Positions 8,653 through 17,956 of a DNA stretch of 64,000 nt are shown here, piece after piece; within the stretch, counting starts at the first letter, position 1; the number at the start of each line of letters is the position of its first letter. This DNA is from Okeania sp034190295 (GTDB lineage Bacteria; Cyanobacteriota; Cyanobacteriia; Cyanobacteriales; Microcoleaceae). The notes under the pieces were generated by a model, which saw only the letters and a program-made list of their open reading frames with translations, searched no databases and was not told where the DNA came from. Made by a program: the position numbers and the translations under genes. Location: assembly GCA_034190295.1 (NCBI GenBank), contig JAXHSW010000019.1:1-64000 (forward strand), read 5' to 3'.

Positions 8653-8832
8653 TATCAAAATAACATGGGTCTAAAACCCCGCCTTTTAAGGCGCAATATT
8701 TTTGGAGCGGGGCTTAAATCCCCTACTTCCCCTCCTGGTCGGGGTTAGGGGTGGGTTAACTTCTGTACGGGCGAACGGCCGTTCGCCCCTACTGACTTGC
8801 AGACTTGCAGACTTCTGACGCGCGTTAACCTG
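8653..8832 (+). repeat. Dispersed repeat R2, copy 1
   Basis: Reads ATCAAAATAACATGGGTC, then CCCCGCCTTTTAAGGCG, TTTTTGGAGCGGGGC, CCCTACTTCCCCTCC and GGGGTGGGTTAAC, ending in GACTTGCAGACTTGCAGACT and CTGACGCGCGTTAACC. The perfect hairpin GGGCGAACGGCCGTTCGCCC (8767-8786) is peculiar to this copy. Related copies lie at 17604-17780, 21003-21148 (reverse) and 58133-58280. Confidence 0.75.
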
Positions 8833-9048
8833 CTGCGTAGTATCTACTTAGAATCCCTGTGACTTGAGTCCGGGGAGTAGTCAATTCCACCCTATACATC
8901 TTAAAAATTTATTTATAGCAATTTAATTTATCTGGCGTTGCATATTGGATTAATCAATTGCTACAATAATTGGTGTTGCTGATTCTTGGTATGACTTGAT
9001 AATTTTGTATTTTGGATTTTGGATTGTTTGAACTATTTGTTAATATTA

Positions 9049-9080
9049 ACTGTTCCCTGTTCCCTGTTCCCTGTTCCCTA
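9049..9080 (+). repeat. Heptanucleotide tandem repeat (TTCCCTG)4
   Basis: Four and a half units of TTCCCTG. Short tandem heptamers of this kind are known in filamentous cyanobacteria as STRR sequences. Related single or double units recur elsewhere (1822, 9308, 39227, 55035). Confidence 0.85.
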
Positions 9081-9111
9081 TAAACCTACTTTCATACCTT
9101 AATTCAGCAAT

Positions 9112-9139
9112 GCCGAATAATTAATATTCGGCTTTTTTT
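9112..9139 (+). terminator. Strong rho-independent terminator without an upstream gene
   Basis: GCCGAATA (9112-9119) pairs with TATTCGGC (9125-9132), followed by seven T (9133-9139). This is a textbook intrinsic terminator, yet no protein gene lies between 8142 and 9112 on this strand apart from a transposase scrap and repeats, so an unannotated small transcript may end here. Confidence 0.75.
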
Positions 9140-9847
9140 AGTCAAAGTCTAAACTAATTTTTGGCAATATCATTCCATAATATGTAACCTAAAAACTACA
9201 TATATATATAATTCTGAGAGTTAAAAGTTCTATGCTTGAATTATAAAATTATGCTGATAGACAATAATTAACGACTTATTTAAAAACAGATTCCTCTACA
9301 TTTCTGTTCCCTGTTTCTTATTGACAGATATTAAATTAAATTTGATGTTGGTTTGAATTCAAAATTTATTAATCTAAAAATTAGCACTATATACTATCTT
9401 CTTAAGCCCTAGGTAAATGCTTTGTCAGGCGTAATTTTTGCTATTAGTAGTAAGTATACAAACCTATAAATTAGTTTTAAGGTTTTTTCAGATAGAAAAT
9501 TAACTCAATAATTTTTATTAAACAATATGCTCAGAAGAACATAAAGAAAAAGAAAAAATATATAAACTTGTAAGATTCAGTACATAAAATATATAGAAAG
9601 TCAAGCAATCATAGCTACTGTTGGGTATACTTATCAAAAAAATATAGAAAATAACTTAATATAAATTTTGTTTTAGACTTTGGGTAATAATGTGAAATCC
9701 TGAAAAAAGTAGAAAGTGTTTTTACATAAATCAACAATAATTTACTTTAGGTGAAAATCAACTTAAAGTCTAGGATAAACAATTATTTTCTATCAAGTTA
9801 TAAGTAGACCTAAGTGTACAATTTACCATTTAAAGGATAAATATATC
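9140..9847. other. AT-rich intergenic region upstream of cysK
   Basis: About 700 bp of very AT-rich DNA with no credible ORF, no recognised repeat and no clear promoter box. It probably contains the cysK leader and promoter; AAAGGA at 9834-9839 is the likely ribosome site. Confidence 0.5.
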
Positions 9848-10810
9848 ATGCGTATTGCTCATAATATTACCGAATTAGTAGGTCGCACACCTTTAGTACA
9901 ATTGAATCGTATTCCTCAAGCAGAAGGTTGTGTAGCCAGAATAGTAGTAAAGCTAGAAGGAATGAATCCCGCCGCCTCTGTCAAAGACCGCATCGGTGTG
10001 AATATGATAAATGCAGCAGAGCGTGAGGGATTGATTACACCAGGTCAAACAGTATTAGTTGAACCAACATCTGGAAATACAGGCATTGCTCTGGCCATGG
10101 TAGCTGCAGCTAGGGGTTACAAATTAATTTTAACAATGCCAGAAACCATGAGTTTAGAGCGTCGCTCTATGTTACGCGCTTATGGCTCGGAATTGGTTTT
10201 GACCCCAGGTAGTGAAGGTATGAAGGGTTGTATTACAAAAGCACAGGAGATAGTTGAGTCAACACCTAACGCATATATGTTACAACAGTTCGATAACCCA
10301 GCTAATCCACAAATTCATCGCCAGACTACAGCATTAGAAATATGGGAAGATACAAATGGCCAGGTTGATATTCTAGTTGCAGGTATTGGTACTGGTGGAA
10401 CTATTACAGGTATTGCAGAGACTATTAAGCAACGAAAGTCTGATTTTCAAGCGATCGCTGTGGAACCTTCAAATAGTCCAGTATTATCCGGTGGACAACC
10501 TGGACCTCATAAAATTCAGGGAATAGGAGCAGGTTTTGTCCCATCTGTTCTGAATGTGGATATCATAGATGAAGTGGTTCAGGTTGCTGATAGTGAAGCA
10601 ATTAGTTATGGTCGTCGTATAGCTAAAGAGGAAGGTATTTTGTCTGGTATTTCTACAGGAGCAGTTCTTTGTGCAGCAATAAAGGTAGGTCAGCGACCAG
10701 AAAATCAAGGCAAATTAATAGTAATGATTCAGCCTAGTTTTGGGGAGCGTTATTTAAGTACCCCACTGTTTCAAGAACCAGAACAAACTCTAGTTACAGC
10801 AGTCAGCTAG
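9848..10810 (+). CDS. cysK: Cysteine synthase A (O-acetylserine sulfhydrylase)
   Basis: A 320-residue PLP-dependent enzyme that makes L-cysteine from O-acetylserine and sulfide in the cytosol. Visible signatures: the PLP lysine in PAASVKDRIG (K46), the substrate loop PTSGNTGIAL (73-82) and the phosphate-binding GIGTGGTITG (about 177-186). Length and order match the CysK/CysM fold-type II family; the compact size and lack of a C-terminal extension favour CysK. ATG 9848 follows AAAGGATAAATATATC. It is monocistronic, flanked on both sides by AT-rich or repetitive DNA. The symbol is assigned by similarity of motifs; paralogues of cysK are common in cyanobacteria. Confidence 0.93.
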   Translation: MRIAHNITELVGRTPLVQLNRIPQAEGCVARIVVKLEGMNPAASVKDRIGVNMINAAEREGLITPGQTVLVEPTSGNTGIALAMVAAARGYKLILTMPETMSLERRSMLRAYGSELVLTPGSEGMKGCITKAQEIVESTPNAYMLQQFDNPANPQIHRQTTALEIWEDTNGQVDILVAGIGTGGTITGIAETIKQRKSDFQAIAVEPSNSPVLSGGQPGPHKIQGIGAGFVPSVLNVDIIDEVVQVADSEAISYGRRIAKEEGILSGISTGAVLCAAIKVGQRPENQGKLIVMIQPSFGERYLSTPLFQEPEQTLVTAVS

Positions 10811-10869
10811 ATATATTTAGGGAATAGCAGAAAATAAATTATCCCAATTTTTGTACTTAGATCGTTAAC

Positions 10870-11260
10870 TAGCTACTCTCTACTCCCTTACTTTTTCAAT
10901 TTCTTCCCTACTCCCGACTCCCGACTCCCTTACTTTCATAGCTAATGGGATAATTTTTTCTTTGGAATTCCCTTAGTGTGGGATTTAGGTATTCACGCTA
11001 CACTAAATTTTTGGCAAATTGGCAAATTTAGGTCATCAGGAAAAAGTAACAGTAATACTTAGTTTCTCTACATTACCTAAAAAACGACAGAAGGCTCCCG
11101 GTATAATCGATGAATGGCGACAACGATAATTGTGGTTTCCGTTGGTCATCCTCCGCCAAGGATGCCATAATTATCGACAAATCTTAACAGTTTATCCAGC
11201 AGATATTTTAGGTAAACTTAGTTATAATAATCAATTATTACAAGGAGTTAATTACAACGA
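10870..11260 (+). mobile_element. Heptamer repeats and left end of the second TnpB element
   Basis: ACTCCCG/ACTCCCT heptamers at about 10879-10931 are followed by what looks like the IS left end. CGATAATTGTGG (11125-11136) pairs with CCATAATTATCG (11166-11177) around a second hairpin CATCCT/GGATG. TAGTGTG...CACACTA-like arms also occur near 10975-11005. CAAGGAGTT at 11241-11249 serves as ribosome site for the GTG start of TnpB. The exact IS boundary is not determined. Confidence 0.5.
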
Positions 11261-12536
11261 GTGCTAGTAATTGAAGCCAAATTAAAAGGCAGTCAAAATC
11301 AGTACAAAGTCCTAGATGAAATGATTCTCACTGGTCAGTTCATCAGAAACAGTTGTTTGCGCTATTGGATGGATAATAAAAACGTCAAGCGTAACGACTT
11401 ACAAAAACTTTGTGCTGTACTAGCAAAGGATCAAAATTTTCCTTGGGCCAATAAACTCAACTCTCAAGCAAGACAAGCGTCAGCCGATAGAGCATGGCAA
11501 TCAATACAACGATTTTATCGTAATTGTAGACAGAATTTACCAGGTAAAAAGGGTTATCCAAAGTTCAAAAAATTCACTCGTTCAATAGAGTATAAAACAA
11601 CTGGTTATAAGCTATCCCCAGATAGAAAGAAAATTGAGTTTATAGATGGTTTTAAAGCTGGTGTATTTGAACTATGGACAAGCAGAGATTTAGTCTGGTA
11701 TTGTGAACAACAAATAAGTCGTGTTAGAGTTGTGAGAAGGGCTGATGGTTATTATTGTCAATTCTTGGTCAATGTAGAAAGAAAAGAAACCCATAACTTT
11801 GAAGGTAATGTAGTAGGAATTGATTTAGGTTTAAACGCTTTCTATACTGACAGTAATGGAAATGCTGTTGAAAATCCTAAATATCTGAGAAAGTCAGAAA
11901 AACGACTTAATAAACTACAGCGTCGATTATCACGTCGTCATCAAAAATGTCAACCTAACTCAAATAACTATCACAAAGCAAGAATTCAACTAGGTAAACA
12001 ACATCTCAAAATCAGTAGACAGCGTAAAGACTATGCAGTAAAGACTGCAAGGGCGTTAATCCAATCTCAAGACTTGGTAGTCTATGAGGATTTAAAGATT
12101 GCTAACTTAGTTAAAAACCATACATAATTTAGCTAAATCTATATCTGATGCTTCGTGGTATCAGTTCACAGAATGGCTGAATTATTACGCTAAATTACAT
12201 GGAATTGTTTGTGTTTCAGTACCTCCACATTTCACATCTCAAAATTGTTCAAATTGTGGTCAAACAGTGAAGAAATCATTATCAGTGAGGACTCATAAAT
12301 GTCCCCATTGTGGGTATATTGCTGATAGAGACCACAACGCTGCAAAGAACATTTTGGCAAAGGGATTAGAAATATTAGGAGCAATAGTAAACAGTACCGA
12401 GGGGCACTCGGAAACTGGGGTCAAAAGCCCAAACGCTACAGGAGAGTCCGACCTATGGATTAATAATAGTAATATTGCTAATCTAAGTTGTCTCTATGAA
12501 CGTAGAATCATCAATGATGAGAATCCCGCATCATAA
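11261..12536 (+). pseudogene. IS200/IS605-type TnpB, one 4-bp frameshift
   Basis: Starts at GTG 11261. Segments present: N-terminal region, GIDLGLNAFYTD and VVYEDLKIANLV (RuvC-like D and E), then zinc finger CSNCG...CPHCG and DRDHNAAKN. The reading frame breaks at 12119-12126, where CATA is present twice in tandem; removing one copy restores VKNHNLAKSISDASWYQF and the full 3' part, which ends at 12536 (...RIINDENPAS). The lesion is therefore a recent-looking 4-bp tandem duplication. Its sequence differs from the TnpB at 310-1562, so it is another subgroup. Without the shift it would be a complete nuclease; as it stands the product lacks the third catalytic Asp and the zinc finger. Confidence 0.85.
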
Positions 12537-12562
12537 TCTTGGATTTGATGCTGGGAGTATGT
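12537..12562 (+). mobile_element. Right end of second TnpB element
   Basis: TAATCTTGGATTTGATGCTG then GGGAGTATGTCA. The last block is identical to the right ends at 310-330 (minus strand) and 28973-28984. It lies immediately after the TnpB stop, as expected for the omega-RNA scaffold end. Confidence 0.6.
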
Positions 12563-12804
12563 CAAGGAAAGTCAAATTTAATCCTAGTTCAAAATTTAGC
12601 AAAAGTCATATTTATGGGAAATTAAAATACCCGATATAATTTTCTACTCACTATTGCTATCTAGAATCTAAAATATTTAATCTACTATTATCAATTTAAA
12701 AGTTTGCTTATTTTATTGGCAAATTATTGAGAACAATGAATAAAATAAGTAATGGAAATGTGAATTTTTAGATTCTATTGTAAATATTGAGTAGAAATAG
12801 TTTT

Positions 12805-13479
12805 ATGGTAACTGGTGACTATTACAAAACTTTGAATGTTAATCCCACAGCAACTCAGGGACAGATTAAACAAGCTTATCGTCGTTTAGCTAAGTTATTT
12901 CACCCAGATGCTAATACAGAAATAGCAGACCATGAACGTATTATTAGCATTAATAAAGCTTATGAAGTATTGGGCGACCCCCAACTAAGAAAATCTTACG
13001 ATCGACAATTTAATAAACACGACCGGAAATATACGAATACTAAGCAAAATTACCAGAAACAAAATAAAAGAGGTAATAATGCAGATGAACATCTACACAA
13101 ATGGTTAAATCAGGTTTATAAACCAGTTAATAAAATTATAATTCAAATATTAAAACCTCTAAAAAAGGAAATTGATTATTTAGCTGCCGATCCGTTTGAC
13201 GATCAACTAATGGAATCATTTCAAGATTATTTAGAAACTTGTCGTCGCTTGCTTAAAAAGGCTCATAATTTATTTAGTTCTCAGCCAAATCCATCTAATT
13301 TTGCAGGAGTAGCAGCTCATTTATATTATTGCTTAAACCAAGTTAGTGATGGAATAGAAGATTTAGAATTGTTTACTCTAAATTATGATGATTATTATTT
13401 ACATACAGGTCAAGAACTATTTAGAATTGCTTCTAGATTACGCCAGGAAGCACAAGCAGGAATAGATGGTATTTTATAA
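12805..13479 (+). CDS. J-domain (DnaJ-like) protein
   Basis: About 224 residues. An N-terminal J-domain spans 5-70: DYYKTLNVNPTATQ, helix II with QAYRRLAKLFHPD (HPD at 33-35) and KAYEVLGDPQLRKSYDR. There is no Gly/Phe linker or zinc finger, so it is a type III co-chaperone that would recruit and stimulate a DnaK. The rest is basic, Asn/Lys-rich and then helical, with no recognised client domain. A TTG at 12787 is in frame, but ATG 12805 starts directly at the J-domain and is preferred. Stand-alone gene between the TnpB element and repeat DNA. Confidence 0.85.
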   Translation: MVTGDYYKTLNVNPTATQGQIKQAYRRLAKLFHPDANTEIADHERIISINKAYEVLGDPQLRKSYDRQFNKHDRKYTNTKQNYQKQNKRGNNADEHLHKWLNQVYKPVNKIIIQILKPLKKEIDYLAADPFDDQLMESFQDYLETCRRLLKKAHNLFSSQPNPSNFAGVAAHLYYCLNQVSDGIEDLELFTLNYDDYYLHTGQELFRIASRLRQEAQAGIDGIL

Positions 13480-13485
13480 TTTTAT

Positions 13486-13650
13486 TTAGGGTTTACCGAT
13501 CTAATATCAAAGCATTGACTGATATTGGTGTAAAGCATTTTTTTGTCTAAAAAAGTGCCAGCTTTTCAGCTTTTTGAGTTGCATAAAGCTAGTATTTTGG
13601 GACGATTATGGCAGAAAAATCACGATCGACAATTTTTCCGACTACCTCCT
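13486..13650 (+). repeat. Dispersed repeat Q, copy 1
   Basis: TTTAGGGTTTACCGATCTAA, ...AAGCATTGA..., AAAAAGTGCCAGCTTTTCAGC, GGCAGAAAAATC and GACAATTTTTCCGACTACC. The same sequence order recurs at 32470-32640 (reverse), 39893-40052 and 46021-46140. The left terminus resembles an inverted-repeat end of an IS, so these may be solo ends or MITEs; the parent element is not in the window. Confidence 0.65.
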
Positions 13651-13665
13651 CTATAATTCCCCGTT

Positions 13666-14229
<564 letters not shown>

Positions 14230-14230
<1 letters not shown>

Positions 14231-14375
14231 TATTTCAAGCCTCTGACTTGACCTTTGTCATGCTGCGCAAACAGGGAGAGGTACTAATAACTAATAACTG
14301 ATAACTGATAACTGATAACTGATAACTAATAACTAATAACTAATAACTGATAACTGATAACTGATAACTGAAATG
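14230..14375 (-). repeat. Dispersed repeat R1 with (TAACTGA)n heptamer array
   Basis: From the minus strand it reads GTCATTTCAGTTATCAG..., i.e. about twelve TTATCAG/TTATTAG heptamers (14285-14371), then a CCTCTCCCTGTTTGCGCAGC...CAAGTCAGAGG hairpin and GCTTGAAATATGG. The CCCCTTAAAAGGGG core is missing in this copy. Confidence 0.75.
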
Positions 14376-14387
14376 ACTCCTCTTTAT

Positions 14388-15887
14388 TTAAATACCAAAA
14401 AGAGTTTGAATCCGATTTCTAATCTTGGTAAAAGGAGTATTTTCTGAAGAACTAAGATCGAGTAATCCTAATTCTTGTAATGCCTGTTGGCGTTCAGAAA
14501 GCTTTCGAGAAATATCAGTAGCCAAACTAGGAGATTCTTCTAATAATCTTTGTAAATCATGTTGTTCTATTACAAATAAAATTGAATCTTCAATAGTTTT
14601 TACTGTAGCTGTACGAGGAGAACCCAATAACAAAGACATTTCACCAAAAAATTCTCCTTCGTGAAGAGTAGCAATATATTTACCCGTTTTTTCAGAAATT
14701 ACCTCAATAGCACCAGAAAGAATAATGTAAAAAGAATCTCCAACATCATTTTCTCTAAATATAGTTTGCCCTTGAGGAAATAACTGTCTATAACCATATT
14801 CTATTAATTGCCGGAGTTTTAAATCAGTAAGACTTTCAAAATAAGTGACTCTTCTGAGTAGGTCTCGCAAAGTCCAATTATTTGGTGATTTTAATGCTGA
14901 TTTTTTAGTTTTAGGTTGAATATTACTCTGTTTTTGCTCAGAAGAAACACCATTTTGGGAAAAAACTTTACTCTCGTTAGTATTAGTGAGAATACTATTG
15001 TTAAATAAAGTACTCAAATCTTGTGGATTTTTTAACCACAAATCTCTCTGAGGAAAGGGAATAACTATATCCTGCTGAGTAAATTCATGCTCAATTAAAA
15101 AATTCAAAGAGCTTTGAATTATATCGCTATCTTGAGGATGGTCAATCCAAACTAATAACTCAAAATCTAAAGAACTATCACCAAAACCTTTAAACCATAC
15201 TTTGGGGGAAGGACGGCTTAATACACCTGTTTCTGCCCGAGCAGCAGCTAATAATGCTTCTGTTACTAATGCTGGATCGCTACCATAAGCAACTCCAACA
15301 GGAAGACGAAGACGGCTTTTAGGGTCTTTATAGCTCCAGTTAATAATATTATTTTCTACAAATTTTATATTAGGTACAATTACAAATATACCGTCAAGAG
15401 TACGCACAATTGTAGACCTAATAGAAATATTTTCTACTGTTCCTAATAAATTGTCTACTTCAATAAAATCTCCAACCTTAATAGGTTGTTCAAATAAAAG
15501 TGTTAAACCACTAATAAAGTTACTAGCAAGATTTTGTAATCCAAAGCCAAGTCCAATACCTAAAACCCCTGCTAAAACTGTAATAGTTCTCAAATCTATA
15601 CCAGCTCTTTGTAAAACAATTAAAATTCCTAAAGTGGCGAGTATATAGATAATAACTGAAGCGATCGCTTCTTGATTACCTCGGTCTAAACCCATACGAG
15701 TTAGTAGTAATCTCTTGATTCCTTCTCCAATAGCACGAGCAATAATTAAGACTACTATACCTAATAGAATTAGTCTGACAATAGCGCTTATAGAAAGATG
15801 ATTATCTCCAATATAAAAAAGTGGAGTTGTTAATGCTCTAGATAAGTTTTGAAACCATTGTTTCCCTTGTAAAAAAAACCAATTCAT
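14388..15887 (-). CDS. MscS-type channel with C-terminal cyclic-nucleotide-binding domain
   Basis: A 499-residue inner-membrane protein. Hydrophobic helices occupy about 30-125; the pore-lining MscS signature AGVLGIGLGFGLQNLASNFI follows, then LLFEQPIKVGDFIEV and the beta-domain SIRSTIVRTLDG...VPN. After a Ser/Asn/Lys-rich linker (about 300-340) a CNBD spans about 350-480: FPQGQTIFRENDVGDSFYII and the phosphate cassette FFGEMSLLLGSPRTATV, which retains the Glu and Arg needed to bind cAMP or cGMP. Architectures like this are known in cyanobacteria as cyclic-nucleotide-gated MscS-like channels. The cyclase at 29473-30885 could supply the ligand. It converges on the heptamer array downstream and has no operon partner. 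Confidence 0.93.
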   Translation of the reverse strand: MNWFFLQGKQWFQNLSRALTTPLFYIGDNHLSISAIVRLILLGIVVLIIARAIGEGIKRLLLTRMGLDRGNQEAIASVIIYILATLGILIVLQRAGIDLRTITVLAGVLGIGLGFGLQNLASNFISGLTLLFEQPIKVGDFIEVDNLLGTVENISIRSTIVRTLDGIFVIVPNIKFVENNIINWSYKDPKSRLRLPVGVAYGSDPALVTEALLAAARAETGVLSRPSPKVWFKGFGDSSLDFELLVWIDHPQDSDIIQSSLNFLIEHEFTQQDIVIPFPQRDLWLKNPQDLSTLFNNSILTNTNESKVFSQNGVSSEQKQSNIQPKTKKSALKSPNNWTLRDLLRRVTYFESLTDLKLRQLIEYGYRQLFPQGQTIFRENDVGDSFYIILSGAIEVISEKTGKYIATLHEGEFFGEMSLLLGSPRTATVKTIEDSILFVIEQHDLQRLLEESPSLATDISRKLSERQQALQELGLLDLSSSENTPFTKIRNRIQTLFGI

Positions 15888-16385
15888 ACTTGTTGTAAAA
15901 TTATTTTTACTTTTAGATTAAAAACTTACAGCCTTTTGCACGACTAATTAGTACAGTAACAGCATTGAGTAAATAATAAGGTTTCATTTTTCTCTTTGCT
16001 CATTCCTTTAAACATTGTACCTAATTGTTATGCAAAGTACTGTATAGCAGTTGCGAGTTTATTAAGTACATATTTATTCGGTTTTAGAGAGCAATACACT
16101 GAGAAGTTGGCATTTCAATTGTTACTATTTCATCTAAAATAAGTAAACGCTCTGACTTGCTGACTTCTGACGCGCGTTCAGAGCAGTCTTATAGTGGAAA
16201 TCTTATCTTTGCCTGGCAATATGTATTCAATGAATAATTAATAATGAAAGAAGTCAACTAATTATCCACTATTAATTGTTAATTATTAGACGTTTATTTA
16301 GTTAGATTAAATTCCGATCGTGATTCATTGTTAATTATTAACGATCGACGTGTCTTTTTCCAATTATTATAACCAATTTATTTTC
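15888..16385. other. Intergenic region with R2 tail
   Basis: No gene seen. GCTCTGACTTGCTGACTTCT then GACGCGCGTTCAGAGC (about 16150-16185) forms a hairpin closed by GCTCTGA/TCAGAGC and is the variable tail of repeat R2 without its body. The remainder is AT-rich; upstream of the MscS start no clear promoter was found. Confidence 0.45.
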
Positions 16386-16394
16386 TAGCTATTT

Positions 16395-17040
16395 TTCGTT
16401 GTTTTCTTGCTAAATTAGATTGAGATTTTCTCTAAAATTTAGGAACAGAAAAAGTCTCACCAGTATTAGTAGTTAAGAATTCTTTCAAGCCTACATCAAT
16501 ACCTACAGCAGTTTTAATATTATCTGTGGGAATTAGACTATAAACTGACTTGTCTTCCGAGCTAAAACTGACATAATAACCGTCTGCTTTTTTTAGTTAT
16601 AGTTGCAGTTTTAATGGTAAAACCATCTAGAATATGTCTATGAACTATTACTGGAATCGAGCCAAACCTACTAACAGTTATTTGCTTACCATCAAACTTT
16701 ATTGCTGCCTTGGGATGATTAACTCTGCTAAACCCAATTGACCTTAATTTACCTGATTTTTTGAATTTTAGTCTACCAAATCGTTTACCAAATCGATCGG
16801 GTATTAACCAACGTTTCCAAGCTTTATCTATCTTTGTAAGTTAATTTGCTGGACTTCGTATGGATATTTCCTTGTACTCAGGAAATAACTTTTTTGTTTC
16901 TTTAAGTGCTGAGTGCTGAAAATAATAATCAGGTAACTCTTGAATCTCACCAATAGGACATGAAACTATTAAGCATCTATCAATTTGACATCTGGTTCTA
17001 TTCAACCAGTCTAACCTTTGACTATCACGGGCGTTGCATA
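16395..17040 (-). pseudogene. Decayed TnpB, truncated at both ends
   Basis: On the minus strand, fragments of a TnpB related to the 310-1562 copy can be read in shifting frames: ARDSQRLDWLNRTRCQIDRC and GEIQELPDYYFQHS near the right edge, IDKAWKRWLIPDRFG in the middle, and GIDVGLKEFLTTNTGETFS near 16460-16500. Several frame changes and stops separate these pieces. The start and the zinc-finger part are missing, so this is an old relic. Its 5' edge abuts a 9-bp tandem array. Confidence 0.75.
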
Positions 17041-17070
17041 TTTACGCATTGGAATTAGTGTGGTCAGGGT

Positions 17071-17121
17071 GGGAGGTTTGGGAGGTTTGGGAGGTTTGGG
17101 AGGTTTGGGAGGTTTGGGAGG
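17071..17121 (+). repeat. Tandem repeat (GGGAGGTTT)5.7, G-quadruplex-prone
   Basis: Five full nonamers GGGAGGTTT plus GGGAGG, exactly periodic and strand-asymmetric in G. Five or more GGG runs spaced by six bases can in principle form a G-quadruplex in single-stranded DNA or RNA. Other tandem arrays in the window are mainly heptamers, so the 9-bp period is an exception. Confidence 0.9.
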
Positions 17122-17600
17122 GCCTTACATAGAGTGCACATTGGAATTATAGTTTTAGGAAAAGAGGAAGTAAAAGATGGGTTACCTTTTGTGGCAGGCG
17201 TGCAAAGATTCATCCCTAACTTCAGCAATGCCCATAATTCTAGTGTCTTCTCAAGAGTTCTAACTAATTATCTATTTTGGCTATTTGTTCTTGTGTTGAT
17301 TGAATTTTGTAGCAGTGACTTACGCTCATTTTCTTCCTTTTTGACCACATTTTTATTATGATATTTTGGATAGAGCGTGTGTAGTCACTATGAAGAGAAT
17401 AGGATGAAATTTACGGATAAGTCAGAACAGATTAAATAAACTCCGGTTATATGGCGTTGAGAATGAGAAAACAATGACCCAGGCGATCGGCGATTTTATT
17501 GACTCCTTAAAACTTAAGAGCAAAAAGTTAAATAAAAAACCTGAAGACTAAACATAAAATAGCTTCTATGTTGTCGGCAATTCCCTTACTATTAAATGAA
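17122..17600. other. Region without a recognised gene
   Basis: An open frame of 75 codons (17134-17361) has no ribosome site or recognisable protein features and is likely spurious. A CATTGGAATTA motif occurs just left and right of the nonamer array (17048-17058 and 17140-17150), which may be a direct repeat flanking it. No other structure is clear. Confidence 0.4.
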
Positions 17601-17603
17601 AAA

Positions 17604-17780
17604 TTATCAAAATCATAAGGGTCTAAAACCCCGCCTTTTAAGGCGATAGGGTTTTTGGAGCGGAGCTCAAATCTCCTACTTCCCCTCCTGGGGGGGTTAG
17701 GGGTGGGTTCTCCACGGTCGAGGCCTGCGGGTGGGTTAACTTCTGAGTTCTGAGTTCTGAGTTCTGACGCGCGTTAAAAC
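17604..17780 (+). repeat. Dispersed repeat R2, copy 2
   Basis: Same order as copy 1: ATTATCAAAATCATA, GGGTCTAAAACCCCGCC, TTTTGGAGCGGAGCTC, TTCCCCTCCTGGGGGGG, then GGTTAACTTCTGAGTTCTGA with three GAGTTCT heptamers and CTGACGCGCGTTAAAAC. The tail heptamer differs from copy 1 while the flanking TTAAC...GCGCGTTAA is kept. Confidence 0.75.
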
Positions 17781-17956
17781 GGGAGACCCCTCGCCGAATC
17801 AAGTTGGGGTTTGAGTCCCCATCCACTTTTTCCTTTTTCCTTCTTCCTTCTTCAAAAATTTCTAATTTTACAAGATATGAAAATCTAGTTATCTAGATAA
17901 AATTCAATTATTTACCAGGGAAAAATTCCCTGGCTAAACTAATCAAAAAGTATCCT

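Noticed and set aside
14285..14371. CRISPR array
   Set aside because: Units are 7 bp without spacers; no cas gene or 25-40 bp direct repeats occur anywhere in the window.
17134..17361. 75-codon ORF next to the nonamer array
   Set aside because: No support beyond openness; hydrophobic end appears by chance in AT-rich DNA.
17800..17826. tRNA-like T-arm (TGGGG TTTGAGT CCCCA)
   Set aside because: No matching acceptor 5' strand, D-arm or anticodon arm upstream; the sequence lies in an R2-derived region.
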